NCBI GenBank assembly: GCA_019638845.1
Contig: JAHBSZ010000006.1
Location: 62,001 to 126,000, forward strand
Source: Salinibacterium sp.
Lineage (GTDB): Bacteria > Actinomycetota > Actinomycetes > Actinomycetales > Microbacteriaceae
Reading direction: 5' to 3'
Length of the DNA stretch: 64,000 nt
Below, one piece after another: positions 33,906 through 43,785 of this stretch (its first letter is position 1; every line of letters begins with the position of its first letter). The notes beneath the pieces are model-generated. The model was not told the origin of the DNA. It did not search any database and was given only the letters and a program-made list of their open reading frames with translations. The position numbers were made by a program, and so were the translations under genes.

Positions 33906-34316
33906 ATGAGAAGAGCCCTCCTCACCGCCGCGCTCGCCGCCTACGCCGGTTTCGTGCTCTTCGTCACCCTGACGCCACGGATGCCCGGCACGGGCTCGAT
34001 CGCACTGCTGGTCAATGCCGCGCTGGCGGAACTGCATGCCCGTGGTCTGTTCGCCGGCGTCGGGTACGACACGGTGGAGTTCGCCGCCAACATCGGGATG
34101 TTCGTCCCGCTGGGCGTGCTCACCGCGCTCGTCTTGCCGAGGCGCGCGTGGTGGGTGCTCCTGCTCGCCGGCACCGCCTTCTCGGGATTTATCGAGCTCT
34201 ACCAGTCACTGCTCCTGCCCGGCCGGGTCGGTGAGTGGCGCGACGTGCTGTCGAACAGCCTCGGGTTTCTCGTAGGAGCGGGAGTCACCTGGGTGGCCGC
34301 CCGGTCCCGAAGGTGA
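33906..34316 (+). CDS. VanZ family membrane protein
   Basis: A 136-residue protein with four membrane segments. 'FAANIGMFVPLGVLTALVLP' near 60 and 'FSGFIELYQSLLLPGRVGEW' followed by 'RDVLSNSLGFLVGAGV' are the VanZ-like signature (N-x-x-x-F-x-P-x-G ... E-x-x-Q ... D-x-x-x-N-x-x-G). The family name comes from a teicoplanin-resistance accessory gene; most chromosomal members have no proven function. ATG 33906 is used; an in-frame ATG at 33876 is possible. Confidence 0.85.
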   Translation: MRRALLTAALAAYAGFVLFVTLTPRMPGTGSIALLVNAALAELHARGLFAGVGYDTVEFAANIGMFVPLGVLTALVLPRRAWWVLLLAGTAFSGFIELYQSLLLPGRVGEWRDVLSNSLGFLVGAGVTWVAARSRR

Positions 34317-34344
34317 GAGCCACGACTGACTCGGGCGACGCCCA

Positions 34345-35208
34345 CTAGGCAAGGGCAAGCATTGCCCCCGCGCTGATCGCAAGCACGAGGCCGACGTACT
34401 GCACGGGTGCGATGCGCTCCTTGAGCACGATCGCGGCGAGGAGAATCGTTCCAGCCGGGTAAAGCGCGGTGAGCACGGCAATCACGGAGAGTTCACCGAG
34501 GCGCACTCCGAGTAGCAACCCCATGTTGGCGACGACGTCGATAATGCCGCCCACGACCGCGATCCAGATGCCCGCCCGCACCTCCCCGAGCACGGACGTG
34601 ATTCCCCGGCGACGGGCCACGAGCACGAGCACAAGCACAACGGCGAACATGATCGCGGCGTTCACCGCTCGGTTGAGGACCAGCGGGACGAGCCCGGAGT
34701 CATCCGGGGCCAGATCGATGAGGATGAGGAAGATCCCGATCGCGATACCTGAGCCGAAGGCCATGAGTACGCCTGTGAGTGAGGGGCGCACAGCACCTCG
34801 TTCCGGAACGAAACCGACCAGAATGATGGCGACGAGCGCGAGCGCGATGGCCACGTACCCGATCGGCCCGAGGCGTTCTCCACCGATGAGCCCCACGGTG
34901 AGCGGCACCACGGCCGATACGACTGCGGTGAGGGGCGACAGGATGCTCATGGGACCGATCGCGAGGCAGGCGTACAGCAGTCCGATAGCAACGGCACCGC
35001 TCACCCCCGATGCGGCACCGAGCAGCACCGCCTGTGGTGACCAGATTCCTCCCACGAACACGAGGGCGATGAGCAGCACGAACAGTCCCGTGATGGCCAC
35101 GACTGCCGTCACGAACACGGGGTTCATCCGCTTTGCGGCGAGGCCCCCGAGAAAGTCAGCCGAGCCGAAGATGAGCGCGCTCGAGATGCCGAGGATGACC
35201 GTGACCAT
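34345..35208 (-). CDS. EamA/DMT-family transporter
   Basis: A 287-residue protein with ten membrane helices in two five-helix EamA repeats. Each half ends with the typical 'GERLGPIGYVAIALALVAII' and 'LKERIAPVQYVGLVLAISAG'. The drug/metabolite transporter superfamily exports amino acids, nucleosides or other metabolites; the substrate here is unknown. Monocistronic, divergent from recQ. Confidence 0.88.
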   Translation of the reverse strand: MVTVILGISSALIFGSADFLGGLAAKRMNPVFVTAVVAITGLFVLLIALVFVGGIWSPQAVLLGAASGVSGAVAIGLLYACLAIGPMSILSPLTAVVSAVVPLTVGLIGGERLGPIGYVAIALALVAIILVGFVPERGAVRPSLTGVLMAFGSGIAIGIFLILIDLAPDDSGLVPLVLNRAVNAAIMFAVVLVLVLVARRRGITSVLGEVRAGIWIAVVGGIIDVVANMGLLLGVRLGELSVIAVLTALYPAGTILLAAIVLKERIAPVQYVGLVLAISAGAMLALA

Positions 35209-35289
35209 GGGTCAACGCTATCCGCCACCGAGCGCTCCCCCGACGTGGTGCAGCGCAATGGGGTCAGGGGCGGAACGTAGAATCGGCGC

Positions 35290-37086
35290 ATGACCGCCGC
35301 CCTCTCTGTTCTCGAGAAGACGTTCGGGTATTCGGCCTTCCGCGGCCAGCAGGCCGACATCATCCAGACCGTCATCGGCGGTGGTGACGCGCTCGTTCTC
35401 ATGCCCACCGGTGGCGGCAAGTCGCTGTGCTACCAGATCCCGTCGCTCGTGCGCGAGGGTACGGGGGTGGTGATCTCGCCGCTCATCGCCCTCATGCAAG
35501 ACCAGGTGGATGCACTCTCCGCGGTCGGGGCACGCGCCGCCTTCCTCAACTCGACCCAGAACGCGGAGGAGCGCAGGCAGGTCGAGGCAGCCTTTCTCGC
35601 CGGAGAACTCGACCTGCTCTACCTCGCGCCCGAACGCCTGCGGGTGTCGTCGACCACCGACCTGCTCGACCGCGGAACCATTGCGCTCTTTGCCATTGAC
35701 GAGGCGCACTGTGTGTCGCAGTGGGGCCACGATTTCCGCCCGGACTACCTCCAGTTGTCGGTGTTGCACGAGCGGTGGCCGAGCGTGCCGCGCATCGCGC
35801 TCACGGCAACGGCAACTGAGCAGACCCGGCGCGAGATTGCTCAGCGTCTCGACCTCACCGACGCGAGCCAATTTGTGTCGAGCTTCGACCGGCCCAATAT
35901 CCAGTACCGCATCGAGTCGAAAGCCCAGCCGCTACAGCAGCTACTGTCGCTCATTCGCGGGGAGCATTCGGGCGAAGCGGGAATCGTGTACTGCCTGTCG
36001 CGGGCGTCTGTGGAGAAGACCGCGGAGTTCCTGATGGAGAACGGCATCACCGCGCTGCCCTATCACGCGGGGCTGGATACGGCTGTGCGGTCGTCGAACC
36101 AGAGCCGGTTCCTACGCGAAGACGGCATGGTGATGGTCGCGACCATCGCGTTCGGTATGGGCATCGACAAGCCCGACGTCCGCTTCGTCGCGCACCTCGA
36201 CCTGCCCAAGAGCGTCGAGGGCTACTACCAGGAGACCGGGCGCGCTGGCCGCGACGGGCTCCCGTCCACGGCATGGCTCGCGTACGGGCTCCAAGACGTG
36301 GTGCAGCAGAGACGGATGATCGATCAGTCAGAAGGCGACCTCGCCCATCGCCGCCGCATGGGTGCACACCTCGATGCGATGCTCGCGCTCTGCGAGACCG
36401 TCGAGTGCCGTCGAGTTCAGCTGCTCGGCTACTTCGGCCAGGTCTCCGAAGCGTGCGGCAACTGTGACACCTGTCTCAGCCCGCCTGAGACCTGGGACGG
36501 CACGGTCCCCGCGCAGAAGCTGCTCTCCACGATCGTGCGGCTCCAGCGGGAACGTAACCAGCGGTACGGGGCTGGCCACTTGATCGACATCCTGCTGGCC
36601 AAACAGACTCCGCGCGTGACGCAGTACGGGCACGACTCGCTCTCCACTTGGGGTATCGGTCAGGACATCTCCGAACAGGAGTGGCGTGGCGTCGTCCGCC
36701 AGCTGCTCGCCCAAGGGCTGCTCGCCGTCGAGGGCGAGTACGGCATCCTTGCGATCACGGATGCCTCATCCACTGTGCTCTCGGGATCACGCAAGGTCAT
36801 GCTCCGGCGTGAGGCGCCCAAGCGCTCGAAGGCAGCAAAGAAGGCGGTCGCGGCGCAACTGCCCGAAGTTGCCCTCCCGCTATTCGAGGCGCTGAGAGCG
36901 TGGCGGTCGGCGGAAGCCCTAGCGCAGGGCGTACCGGCCTACATCGTCTTCGGAGACGCGACCCTCCGCGGCATCGCCGTAACCAAACCGGCCTCGCTCG
37001 ACGAGCTCGGCACCATCACGGGTGTTGGCGAGAAAAAGCTCGAGCAATACGGGGATGCTCTGCTCGGGGTTGTGGCGGCGGCCTAG
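35290..37086 (+). CDS. recQ: ATP-dependent DNA helicase RecQ
   Basis: A 598-residue 3'-5' DNA helicase for recombination and fork repair. Motif 0 '[10 protein letters not shown]' precedes Walker A '[14 protein letters not shown]' (Lys44). '[18 protein letters not shown]' lies near 135-152, and motif VI is 'GRAGRDG'. The zinc-binding RQC region has '[12 protein letters not shown]' and 'CGNCDTC' near 377-396, and an HRDC domain ends the protein ('[19 protein letters not shown]'). All classical domains are present. Its stop overlaps the thioredoxin stop in CTAG. Confidence 0.96.
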   Translation: MTAALSVLEKTFGYSAFRGQQADIIQTVIGGGDALVLMPTGGGKSLCYQIPSLVREGTGVVISPLIALMQDQVDALSAVGARAAFLNSTQNAEERRQVEAAFLAGELDLLYLAPERLRVSSTTDLLDRGTIALFAIDEAHCVSQWGHDFRPDYLQLSVLHERWPSVPRIALTATATEQTRREIAQRLDLTDASQFVSSFDRPNIQYRIESKAQPLQQLLSLIRGEHSGEAGIVYCLSRASVEKTAEFLMENGITALPYHAGLDTAVRSSNQSRFLREDGMVMVATIAFGMGIDKPDVRFVAHLDLPKSVEGYYQETGRAGRDGLPSTAWLAYGLQDVVQQRRMIDQSEGDLAHRRRMGAHLDAMLALCETVECRRVQLLGYFGQVSEACGNCDTCLSPPETWDGTVPAQKLLSTIVRLQRERNQRYGAGHLIDILLAKQTPRVTQYGHDSLSTWGIGQDISEQEWRGVVRQLLAQGLLAVEGEYGILAITDASSTVLSGSRKVMLRREAPKRSKAAKKAVAAQLPEVALPLFEALRAWRSAEALAQGVPAYIVFGDATLRGIAVTKPASLDELGTITGVGEKKLEQYGDALLGVVAAA

Positions 37087-37463
37087 GCCTCGGGCGCGCT
37101 CGCCGCTTCCTGTTCCGCGACCTTCTTGTGGACCTCGTCCATGTCGAGTCCACGAACGGCGGTGATGAGCTCGTCGAGCGCGGGTGCCGGAAGGGCACCG
37201 GCCTGCGAGAACACGAGTACGCCATCACGGAACGCCATGAGGGTCGGGATCGAGACGATGCCCGCTGCTCCCGCCAGTTCACGTTCCGCTTCGGTGTCGA
37301 CTTTGCCGAACGTGACATCCGGGTTGGACTCCGAGGCGGCTTCGAAGATGGGGCCGAATTGGCGGCAGGGGCCGCACCATTCCGCCCAGAAGTCGACGAG
37401 CGTGATGCCCGGGGTCGTGATGGTGTCGCCGAACGCTTCGGCGGTGAGTGCAACGGTAGCCAT
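37083..37463 (-). CDS. trxA: Thioredoxin
   Basis: A 126-residue dithiol-disulphide carrier. The active site is Cys30-Gly-Pro-Cys33 in '[15 protein letters not shown]'; the cis-Pro lies in '[11 protein letters not shown]' near 74. The C-terminus is ~15 residues longer than E. coli thioredoxin and is charged ('[18 protein letters not shown]'). No signal peptide, so cytoplasmic. It stands alone, without trxB beside it. Confidence 0.94.
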   Translation of the reverse strand: MATVALTAEAFGDTITTPGITLVDFWAEWCGPCRQFGPIFEAASESNPDVTFGKVDTEAERELAGAAGIVSIPTLMAFRDGVLVFSQAGALPAPALDELITAVRGLDMDEVHKKVAEQEAASAPEA

Positions 37464-37600
37464 GCTTCAAGCCTAAACCGACAAGTCAACGCCTGCTCGT
37501 TTGTGCAATATCGCCAATGACCGCGGCGGGTGCATCCTTCCCGTTGCACCCTCCCTACGGAGGGTTTCGCCACCCGGAAGCTCGGACGTACCGTGACATC

Positions 37601-39703
37601 ATGAGCCAGACGGTTGATCGCACCACAAAAACACCTGCCACCCAGCCCGCAGCGCCCGTCGTCGACGTGGCGGCACTGGGCGAACAGCTGATGGGCCAGT
37701 GGAAGGACATTCGCCGTACTGCGCGCGCACTCGCCGCGAGGCCGGAGATCATGCGCATCGAGGGGCTTTCACTCGACGAGCACCGCAAGCGGGTCATGGA
37801 ACAGTTGCACATCCTCGTCGCCGAGGGCGCCGTGCAGCGCGCGTTCCCCAAGTCTGTGGGTGGAGAAGAAAACGCTGGTGGCAACATCGCGGGGTTCGAG
37901 GAGCTCGTGCTCGCTGATCCGTCGTTGCAGATCAAGTCGGGGGTGCAGTGGGGCCTCTTCGGCGCCGCGGTCATGCATCTGGGTACCGAGCGTCATCACA
38001 AGGAGTGGTTGCCGGGCATCCTGAGTCTGGAGATTCCTGGCGCTTTCGCGATGACCGAGACCGGTCACGGTTCGGACGTGTCCGCGATCGGAACCACCGC
38101 GACCTACAACCCGGACACGCAAGAGTTCGTCTTGAGCACACCATTCCGCGCCGCGTGGAAGGACTACCTCGGCAATGCGGCTGTGGACGGTCGTGCCGCT
38201 GTCGTGTTCGCGCAGCTCATCACGAAGGGCGTCAACCACGGCGTACACGCGTTCTATGTGCCGATCCGCGACGACAACGGCTTCCTTACCGGCATCGGCG
38301 GTGAGGATGACGGGCTCAAGGGTGGTCTCAACGGGATCGACAACGGGCGCTTGCACTTCACCGACGTGCGCGTACCCCGCCTCAACCTGCTCAATCGCTA
38401 CGGCGACGTCGCGGAGGATGGCACGTACAGCTCCCCGATCGCCAGCCCCGGCCGTCGGTTCTTCACCATGCTGGGCACTCTCGTGCAGGGCCGCGTGTCG
38501 TTGGACGGTGCAGCGACGGTGGTCAGCAAGCTCGCGCTGACGATCGCCATCTCCTATGGTTCGCAGCGGCGCCAGTTCACTGCGGCGAGCGACACCGAGG
38601 AAGAGGTCATCCTCGACTACCAACGCCACCAGCGCCGGCTCTTGCCACGTCTTGCCACCACGTACGCGATGTCGTTCGCGCACGAGGTCTTCCTCACGAA
38701 GTTCGACGACGTCTTCAGTGGCGCGCACGACACGGATGCCGACCGCCAGGACCTCGAAACCCTCGCGGCGGCTCTCAAGCCGCTCAGCACGTGGGCAGCA
38801 CTCGACATCCTGCAGGAGGCGCGCGAAGCCTGCGGTGGATCCGGATTCCTCGCCGAGAACCGCCTCACGTCGCTGCGCGCCGACATGGACATCTACGCCA
38901 CGTTCGAGGGCGACAACAATGTGCTGCTCCAGCTCGTGGCCAAGCGGTTGCTCACCGATTACAGCCGCAAGTTCGCTCACGCGGACGCCGGCGCCATGGC
39001 GCAGTACGTTGCCGACCAGGTGAATGAAGCAGCGATCAACCGCACCGGACTGCGTCGGCTCGCCCAAAGCGTCGTCGACTTCGGCTCAACCGCACGCTCG
39101 GTGGGCTACGTGCGGGACACCGATTCACAGCGACAACTCCTCACCGACCGCGTGCAGACGATGGTTGCGGAGATCGCCGGGCGCCTCAAGAACGCCAACA
39201 AGTTGCCCAAGATGGAGGCCGCCCAGCTGTTCAACAGCAACCAGAACGCCCTCATCGAAGCAGCGCGCGCTCACGGCGAACTGCTGCAGTGGGAGGCCTT
39301 CACCGACGGAGTCGAAGCGATTGACGACGAGGGCACTCGCCAGGTGCTCACGTGGTTGCGCGACCTCTTCGGCCTCGGCCTCATCGAGAAGAACGCGGCG
39401 TGGTACCTGATCCACGGGCGCATCTCCACCCAGCGCGCTCAGGCGATCACCGCCTACATCGACGACCGTCTCCTCCCCCGCCTGCGAGAGCACGCGCTGC
39501 CGCTCGTCGCGGCGTTCGAGTTCACCCCAGAGCACATCGGTGCCCCGATCGCGCTCGGCAGGGAAAAGGAACGCCAGGATGAGGCAATGCTCTACTACCG
39601 CGGCCTGCGGGAGTCGGGCACGGCGCCCGAGCTGGAGAAGAAGCCTGAGGAAAAGAAGCCAGACGAGAGGCCCGACGAGCACGCGAAAGCTGTAGCCCCG
39701 TAG
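37601..39703 (+). CDS. Acyl-CoA oxidase / acyl-CoA dehydrogenase family protein
   Basis: A 700-residue flavoenzyme of the acyl-CoA oxidase type (first step of beta-oxidation with O2 as acceptor). The middle domain has 'GAFAMTETGHGSDVSAIGTT' near 147, the FAD region follows, and 'YATFEGDNNVLLQLVAKRLL' carries the conserved Glu436. An extra C-terminal alpha domain (about 500-670) matches the oxidase rather than the shorter dehydrogenase. A Lys/Glu/Pro-rich tail ends the protein. ATG 37601 is the start; upstream codons in frame include a short CCCTCC/GGAGGG hairpin at 37550-37565. It is followed 10 bp later by an acyltransferase. Confidence 0.9.
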   Translation: MSQTVDRTTKTPATQPAAPVVDVAALGEQLMGQWKDIRRTARALAARPEIMRIEGLSLDEHRKRVMEQLHILVAEGAVQRAFPKSVGGEENAGGNIAGFEELVLADPSLQIKSGVQWGLFGAAVMHLGTERHHKEWLPGILSLEIPGAFAMTETGHGSDVSAIGTTATYNPDTQEFVLSTPFRAAWKDYLGNAAVDGRAAVVFAQLITKGVNHGVHAFYVPIRDDNGFLTGIGGEDDGLKGGLNGIDNGRLHFTDVRVPRLNLLNRYGDVAEDGTYSSPIASPGRRFFTMLGTLVQGRVSLDGAATVVSKLALTIAISYGSQRRQFTAASDTEEEVILDYQRHQRRLLPRLATTYAMSFAHEVFLTKFDDVFSGAHDTDADRQDLETLAAALKPLSTWAALDILQEAREACGGSGFLAENRLTSLRADMDIYATFEGDNNVLLQLVAKRLLTDYSRKFAHADAGAMAQYVADQVNEAAINRTGLRRLAQSVVDFGSTARSVGYVRDTDSQRQLLTDRVQTMVAEIAGRLKNANKLPKMEAAQLFNSNQNALIEAARAHGELLQWEAFTDGVEAIDDEGTRQVLTWLRDLFGLGLIEKNAAWYLIHGRISTQRAQAITAYIDDRLLPRLREHALPLVAAFEFTPEHIGAPIALGREKERQDEAMLYYRGLRESGTAPELEKKPEEKKPDERPDEHAKAVAP

Positions 39704-39713
39704 GCTTTACCGA

Positions 39714-40442
39714 GTGATCAAGTTTCTCGCTCGTGCCTTTCTGGCACCCGTGGCGAGGTTGGTGTTCCGTCCGAAGGTGATCGGCAAGCGGAATGTTCCC
39801 CGCGCTGGTGCCGTGCTCATCGCAAGCAATCATCTTTCGTTTATCGACTCCGTGGTCATCACACTCGTGGCTCCTCGGTCGGTGTCGTTCCTCGCGAAAT
39901 CCGAATACTTCACGGGGAAAGGCTTCAAAGGTCTCGTTTCGCGACTGTTCTTCATGGGTATCGGAGCAATTCCCGTCGAGCGTTCAGCAGGTCAGGCGGC
40001 GCAGGATGCCCTCGACAGCGGTCTCGCGGTGCTCAAGCGCGGCGACGCCTTCGCGGTCTACCCCGAGGGCACCCGCTCGCGGGATGGTCGGCTCTACCGT
40101 GGCCGCACGGGAGTCGCTTGGCTGGCGCTCACGTCGGGTGCGACGGTCATCCCGGTGGCTCTTACGGGCACCCAAAACATCCAACCTCCCGGATCGAAGC
40201 GGCTGCACCTCGCCCGGGTGACCGTCGAGTTCGGCGCTCCCGTGACGGTAGCTGGTGCCGCAACGTCGGGCAAGGATCGGCGCAACGTCACCGACGACAT
40301 CATGGAGGCCATCCAGCGGATGAGCGGCCAAGAGTTCGCCGAAGAGTACAACGAGCCGCCCGCAGCAACGCCCGCCGAGCGCGCTCGGCGGGTCTTCCGT
40401 CAACGCCTCCGTCGCGTATTCCGCCGCGACGGTCGACACTAG
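39714..40442 (+). CDS. PlsC-like lysophospholipid acyltransferase
   Basis: A 242-residue membrane-associated acyltransferase. The catalytic 'NHLSFID' motif (Asn39-His40...Asp45) matches H-x4-D, and 'YPEGTRSRDG' (Glu118) is motif III; 'FFMGIGAIPVER' lies between. It would acylate 1-acylglycerol-3-phosphate or a related lysolipid. GTG start, 10 bp after the acyl-CoA oxidase gene, so the two are probably one transcript. The C-terminus is very Arg-rich. Confidence 0.92.
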   Translation: MIKFLARAFLAPVARLVFRPKVIGKRNVPRAGAVLIASNHLSFIDSVVITLVAPRSVSFLAKSEYFTGKGFKGLVSRLFFMGIGAIPVERSAGQAAQDALDSGLAVLKRGDAFAVYPEGTRSRDGRLYRGRTGVAWLALTSGATVIPVALTGTQNIQPPGSKRLHLARVTVEFGAPVTVAGAATSGKDRRNVTDDIMEAIQRMSGQEFAEEYNEPPAATPAERARRVFRQRLRRVFRRDGRH

Positions 40443-40449
40443 TCGCGCG

Positions 40450-42024
40450 TCAGGCCTCGTCGACCTCTTCCCGGCGGCCTGAGCCGCTCAGTCGGAGGGT
40501 TGCGAGGAAGCCGAGGCCGAGGAATCCGGCCGCCGAGAGCGCTGAGTACCGGGTCGCGTCGCTGAATGCTGCGCGTGCGTCGTCTGCCACCGCCGGAGAT
40601 TTCGCGTCGAGTGATGGGATGGCGGTTCCCGCCGAGCCGACGACGGCGTCGACGATCTGCTGCTGAACCGCGGCAGGGAGTTGTCCCTGATCGTCGAGGC
40701 GGGCGGTGAGCCCCGAGCCCAACGATGTGAAGAGTATGGTGCCGAGGATCGCGATACCGAGTGCGGAGCCGACTTGGCGAGAGGTGCTCTGCGTTCCGGA
40801 GCCTTGGCCGCTCTGGTCGAGGGGGACGTCCTTGAGGATGACCCCGGTGAGCTGGGCAGTTGCGGAACCGACCCCGAACCCATAAACGAACAGGCCAGGG
40901 ACGATGTTCCACCACTCCGCTGTCGGGCTGATGGAGAATGCGACCATCAGGAGGCCGACGATCTCCGCAAGGATGCCCACCCGAACGATCAATACGGGGG
41001 CGATTCGGTTGCCGAAGGCCCCCGCGAATCCGCTGGCCACGAACGAGCCGACGGCGAGCGCGACGATTACGAGTCCGGTCTGCAGGGCGTCGTAGCCGAG
41101 GACGTTCTGCAACCAGAGCGGCAGGGAGAGGATGATGCCGAACTCGCCGAGAGACACCACAAGGGCCGCGATGTTTCCGTTGCGGAACGACGGGATTCGG
41201 AACAGTCCAAACGCGAGCATTGTCGACTCGCCCCGACGCTGTCGCCGGAGGCCCCACGCGATGAACCCGGCGAGCGCGACTGCGGAGATGAGGAACGCGA
41301 CCGGGATGGGGGAGATGTCCCAGGTCCAGAAGCTCGGCGGGTTGTCGCTGAAGAACCAACCGTAGGTTCGGCCTTCGATGAGCCCGAAGACGAGCGAGGA
41401 GAACAGTACGACCGACAGCACTGCGCCGATGATGTCGATGCGCCGGGGGATGCCCTGCTCGCGTGACTCGACCACGAACAGCAGCAGACCGATCACGATG
41501 ATCACTCCGAGCGGGACGTTGATCCCGAACGCCCAGCGCCACGAGAAGTAGGTGGTCAGCCAGCCGCCGAGCAAGGGCCCCACGGCGGCCATGCCACCGA
41601 TTGTCGATCCCCAGACGGCGAACGCGATTGCACGCTCACGGCCGCGGAATGTCGAGTTGATGATCGAGAGCGAGGCGGGCAGCATGAGCGCGCCACCCAC
41701 CCCCTGCAACGTGCGGGCGGCGATCAGCAGGGTGCCATCTGCCGCGAGGGAGGCGAAAATCGACGCGACGGCGAAGAGAACGACACCGATCAAGAGCAGT
41801 CGACGTCGACCGTAACGGTCGGCGAGGGTGCCGAACACGAGCAACAGGGCCGCGAAGACGAGCGTATAAGTCTCCTGAACCCACTGCACCTCGGTGGAGG
41901 AGATGCCGAGTTCATCGACTATCGACGGGATCGCGACGTTGACGATCGTGGAATCCACGATGATCAGTGCGACGGCGATGCTGATGAATACGAGACCGAC
42001 CCACCGGGTCTTAAGGGATGCCAC
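40450..42024 (-). CDS. DHA2-family MFS multidrug exporter
   Basis: A 524-residue, 14-helix exporter of the EmrB/QacA type. 'IIVDSTIVNVAIPSI' in helix 1, 'VQWVQETYTLVFAALLLVFG' and 'ADRYGRRRLLLIGVVLFAVA' are the conserved DHA2 loops; 'ARTLQGVGGALMLPASLSI' and 'GWRWAFGINVP'-like 'SWRWAFGINVPLGVIIVIG' complete motif C. The C-terminus is cytosolic and acidic. GTG start at 42024. It lies 9 bp downstream of the TspO-like gene on the same strand. Confidence 0.92.
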   Translation of the reverse strand: MASLKTRWVGLVFISIAVALIIVDSTIVNVAIPSIVDELGISSTEVQWVQETYTLVFAALLLVFGTLADRYGRRRLLLIGVVLFAVASIFASLAADGTLLIAARTLQGVGGALMLPASLSIINSTFRGRERAIAFAVWGSTIGGMAAVGPLLGGWLTTYFSWRWAFGINVPLGVIIVIGLLLFVVESREQGIPRRIDIIGAVLSVVLFSSLVFGLIEGRTYGWFFSDNPPSFWTWDISPIPVAFLISAVALAGFIAWGLRRQRRGESTMLAFGLFRIPSFRNGNIAALVVSLGEFGIILSLPLWLQNVLGYDALQTGLVIVALAVGSFVASGFAGAFGNRIAPVLIVRVGILAEIVGLLMVAFSISPTAEWWNIVPGLFVYGFGVGSATAQLTGVILKDVPLDQSGQGSGTQSTSRQVGSALGIAILGTILFTSLGSGLTARLDDQGQLPAAVQQQIVDAVVGSAGTAIPSLDAKSPAVADDARAAFSDATRYSALSAAGFLGLGFLATLRLSGSGRREEVDEA

Positions 42025-42033
42025 CCGCCGAAC

Positions 42034-42816
42034 TTATACCCTCAGCGAGCGCACCCGCGCCACCGCGGTGGCGACAAGCACCACCACGGCGGCAGTGATT
42101 GCGGCTATCCCCGCAGGCACGGATACCAGCTCGCCCGCGAGCCGTCCCGCTGCCACCCACGCGAGACCCCAGCTCAGCGAGAGGGCGGGGGCGATTCGTC
42201 CGCGCCCCGCGATCGCCAGAAGCACACCGATGATGCCCGCGACCGCGATGACGGCAACCGCCCATCCGTCGCTGCTCAGCCCGAATCCCCTGAAACCGAG
42301 CGCGACGAGCAGCGCGGTCGCATTGGCGGCGGTCGCGATGGTGACCCAGCCGAGGTAGAGGCCGATTGTTGCATCCGTAATGATCGCGTCGATGGTGCCG
42401 GAAGGTGTGGTCTTGATGCAGATGACAAAGGCGCGAGCAAGGACGACGACGAGGGCGGCAATGATGGGCAGGCTGAGGACGAGCAGGTTGAACTGCACGC
42501 TCAGAATCCACGCAGCGTTGAGCAGGAGCGAGGTGGCGACCCAGTAGCCCAGACGACGATGGCGTTCGGCCGCCGACTGCTTCGGAAGTATTTGCCAGAT
42601 CGCATAGGCGATAAGCCCAAGGTAGATAACGCTCCAAATCGAGAACGCTGGCACGTCGGGGGCAATGGGGGTCGATGTTGCGCTGAGGGCACCACCCGAG
42701 GCTTCCTGGATCGGCGTTCCGCCCGCAGCGCCCGATCCGACGAACGAACCGATGATGGCGATGACGGCGCTCGCCGCCACGACGATCTGGCGGGTGAGGT
42801 CTCGGGATTCGCGCAT
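42034..42816 (-). CDS. TspO/MBR-related tryptophan-rich membrane protein
   Basis: A 260-residue protein with about seven hydrophobic segments. 'APDVPAFSIWSVIYLGLIAY' near 52 and 'GWVTIATAANATALLVAL' near 155 match the long TspO-like tryptophan-rich sensory proteins found in Actinobacteria, which are larger than the five-helix TspO. TspO proteins bind porphyrins; for these longer homologues the ligand is unproven. Precedes the DHA2 exporter by 9 bp, suggesting co-expression. Divergent from the 42885 peptidase. Confidence 0.78.
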   Translation of the reverse strand: MRESRDLTRQIVVAASAVIAIIGSFVGSGAAGGTPIQEASGGALSATSTPIAPDVPAFSIWSVIYLGLIAYAIWQILPKQSAAERHRRLGYWVATSLLLNAAWILSVQFNLLVLSLPIIAALVVVLARAFVICIKTTPSGTIDAIITDATIGLYLGWVTIATAANATALLVALGFRGFGLSSDGWAVAVIAVAGIIGVLLAIAGRGRIAPALSLSWGLAWVAAGRLAGELVSVPAGIAAITAAVVVLVATAVARVRSLRV

Positions 42817-42884
42817 GCGTCAAACCTAGTTCGGCGGGTCGGGGCAAGCCATCTTCTCGGTGACGCTCGCAGTAAGTTTGACCC

Positions 42885-43766
42885 ATGACGTTCGATGACA
42901 ATGCGAAGATCGACCCGAGCCGGGTCAGCCGACGGGGGCGCAACACCGGCATCGCTGCGGGTGGCGGCGGCCTGCTCGTGATCGGGCTCTTTATCGCTTC
43001 CCAATTGTTCGGCGTCGACCTGACCGGGCTTGCGGGCCTTGCCGGCGGATCCACCGGTAGCGACACCGGTCAGGACCAACAACTCACCCAGTGTCAGACG
43101 GGCGCGGCCGCGAACGCGAGCGTCGATTGCCTCATGGCGGGCGCCGCAGACTCCCTCGACACCTACTGGGGTGCCGAGCTACCGCGGCTCGGCGCGGATT
43201 ACCGCTCGACGAACATCGTGCTGTTCACCGATTCCACCGACACCGGATGCGGCGGCGCATCCAGTTCGACAGGTCCGTTCTACTGCCCACCGGACGAGAC
43301 CATCTACATCGACACCGCGTTCTTCGACGAACTGACCACGCGGTTCGGAGCGACCGGCGGCCCACTCGCTGAGATGTACGTCGTCGCGCACGAGTGGGGC
43401 CACCACATCCAGAACATCACCGGCATCATGAACGGTCTCGATCTGCAGGCGACCGGCCCCTCATCGGACTCCGTCCGGCTCGAACTGCAGGCCGACTGTT
43501 TTGCGGGCGCGTGGGTGGGCGCGGCGCCGACGATCACCGACGAGAACGGCGTCGCGTTCCTCGAGCCCGTGACCGATGTGCAGATCGAGGATGCGCTGAG
43601 CGCGGCATCCGCGGTGGGTGACGATCGTATCCAGTCGGCGACCCAAGGCCAGGTGACCCAAGAGACGTGGACTCACGGCTCGAGCGACGCCCGACAGAAG
43701 TGGTTCCTCATTGGGTACAAGGGTGGCCCCGACGCGTGCAACACCTTTCAGGTCGCGACACCCTAG
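42885..43766 (+). CDS. Neutral zinc metallopeptidase, YpfJ/KPN_02809 family
   Basis: A 293-residue predicted metallopeptidase. One N-terminal membrane helix (about 24-46) anchors it, then a Gly/Ser/Thr linker leads to the catalytic domain. The zinc motif is His169-Glu-Trp-Gly-His173 in 'VAHEWGHHIQ', with 'SVRLELQADCFAGAW' downstream supplying the third ligand region. Cys residues at several positions suggest disulphides outside the membrane. The substrate is unknown. The stop codon lies in the hairpin 43763-43785. Confidence 0.92.
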   Translation: MTFDDNAKIDPSRVSRRGRNTGIAAGGGGLLVIGLFIASQLFGVDLTGLAGLAGGSTGSDTGQDQQLTQCQTGAAANASVDCLMAGAADSLDTYWGAELPRLGADYRSTNIVLFTDSTDTGCGGASSSTGPFYCPPDETIYIDTAFFDELTTRFGATGGPLAEMYVVAHEWGHHIQNITGIMNGLDLQATGPSSDSVRLELQADCFAGAWVGAAPTITDENGVAFLEPVTDVQIEDALSAASAVGDDRIQSATQGQVTQETWTHGSSDARQKWFLIGYKGGPDACNTFQVATP

Positions 43767-43785
43767 GCGGCAAAGGCCCGCCTAG
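43763..43785. terminator. Bidirectional hairpin containing two stop codons
   Basis: CTAGGCGG (43763-43770) and CCGCCTAG (43778-43785) form a perfect 8-bp stem with a 7-nt loop. The left arm contains the TAG of the metallopeptidase gene and the right arm the TAG of the small minus-strand gene at 43782-43913, so one structure can end both transcripts. No U-tract. Confidence 0.6.
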
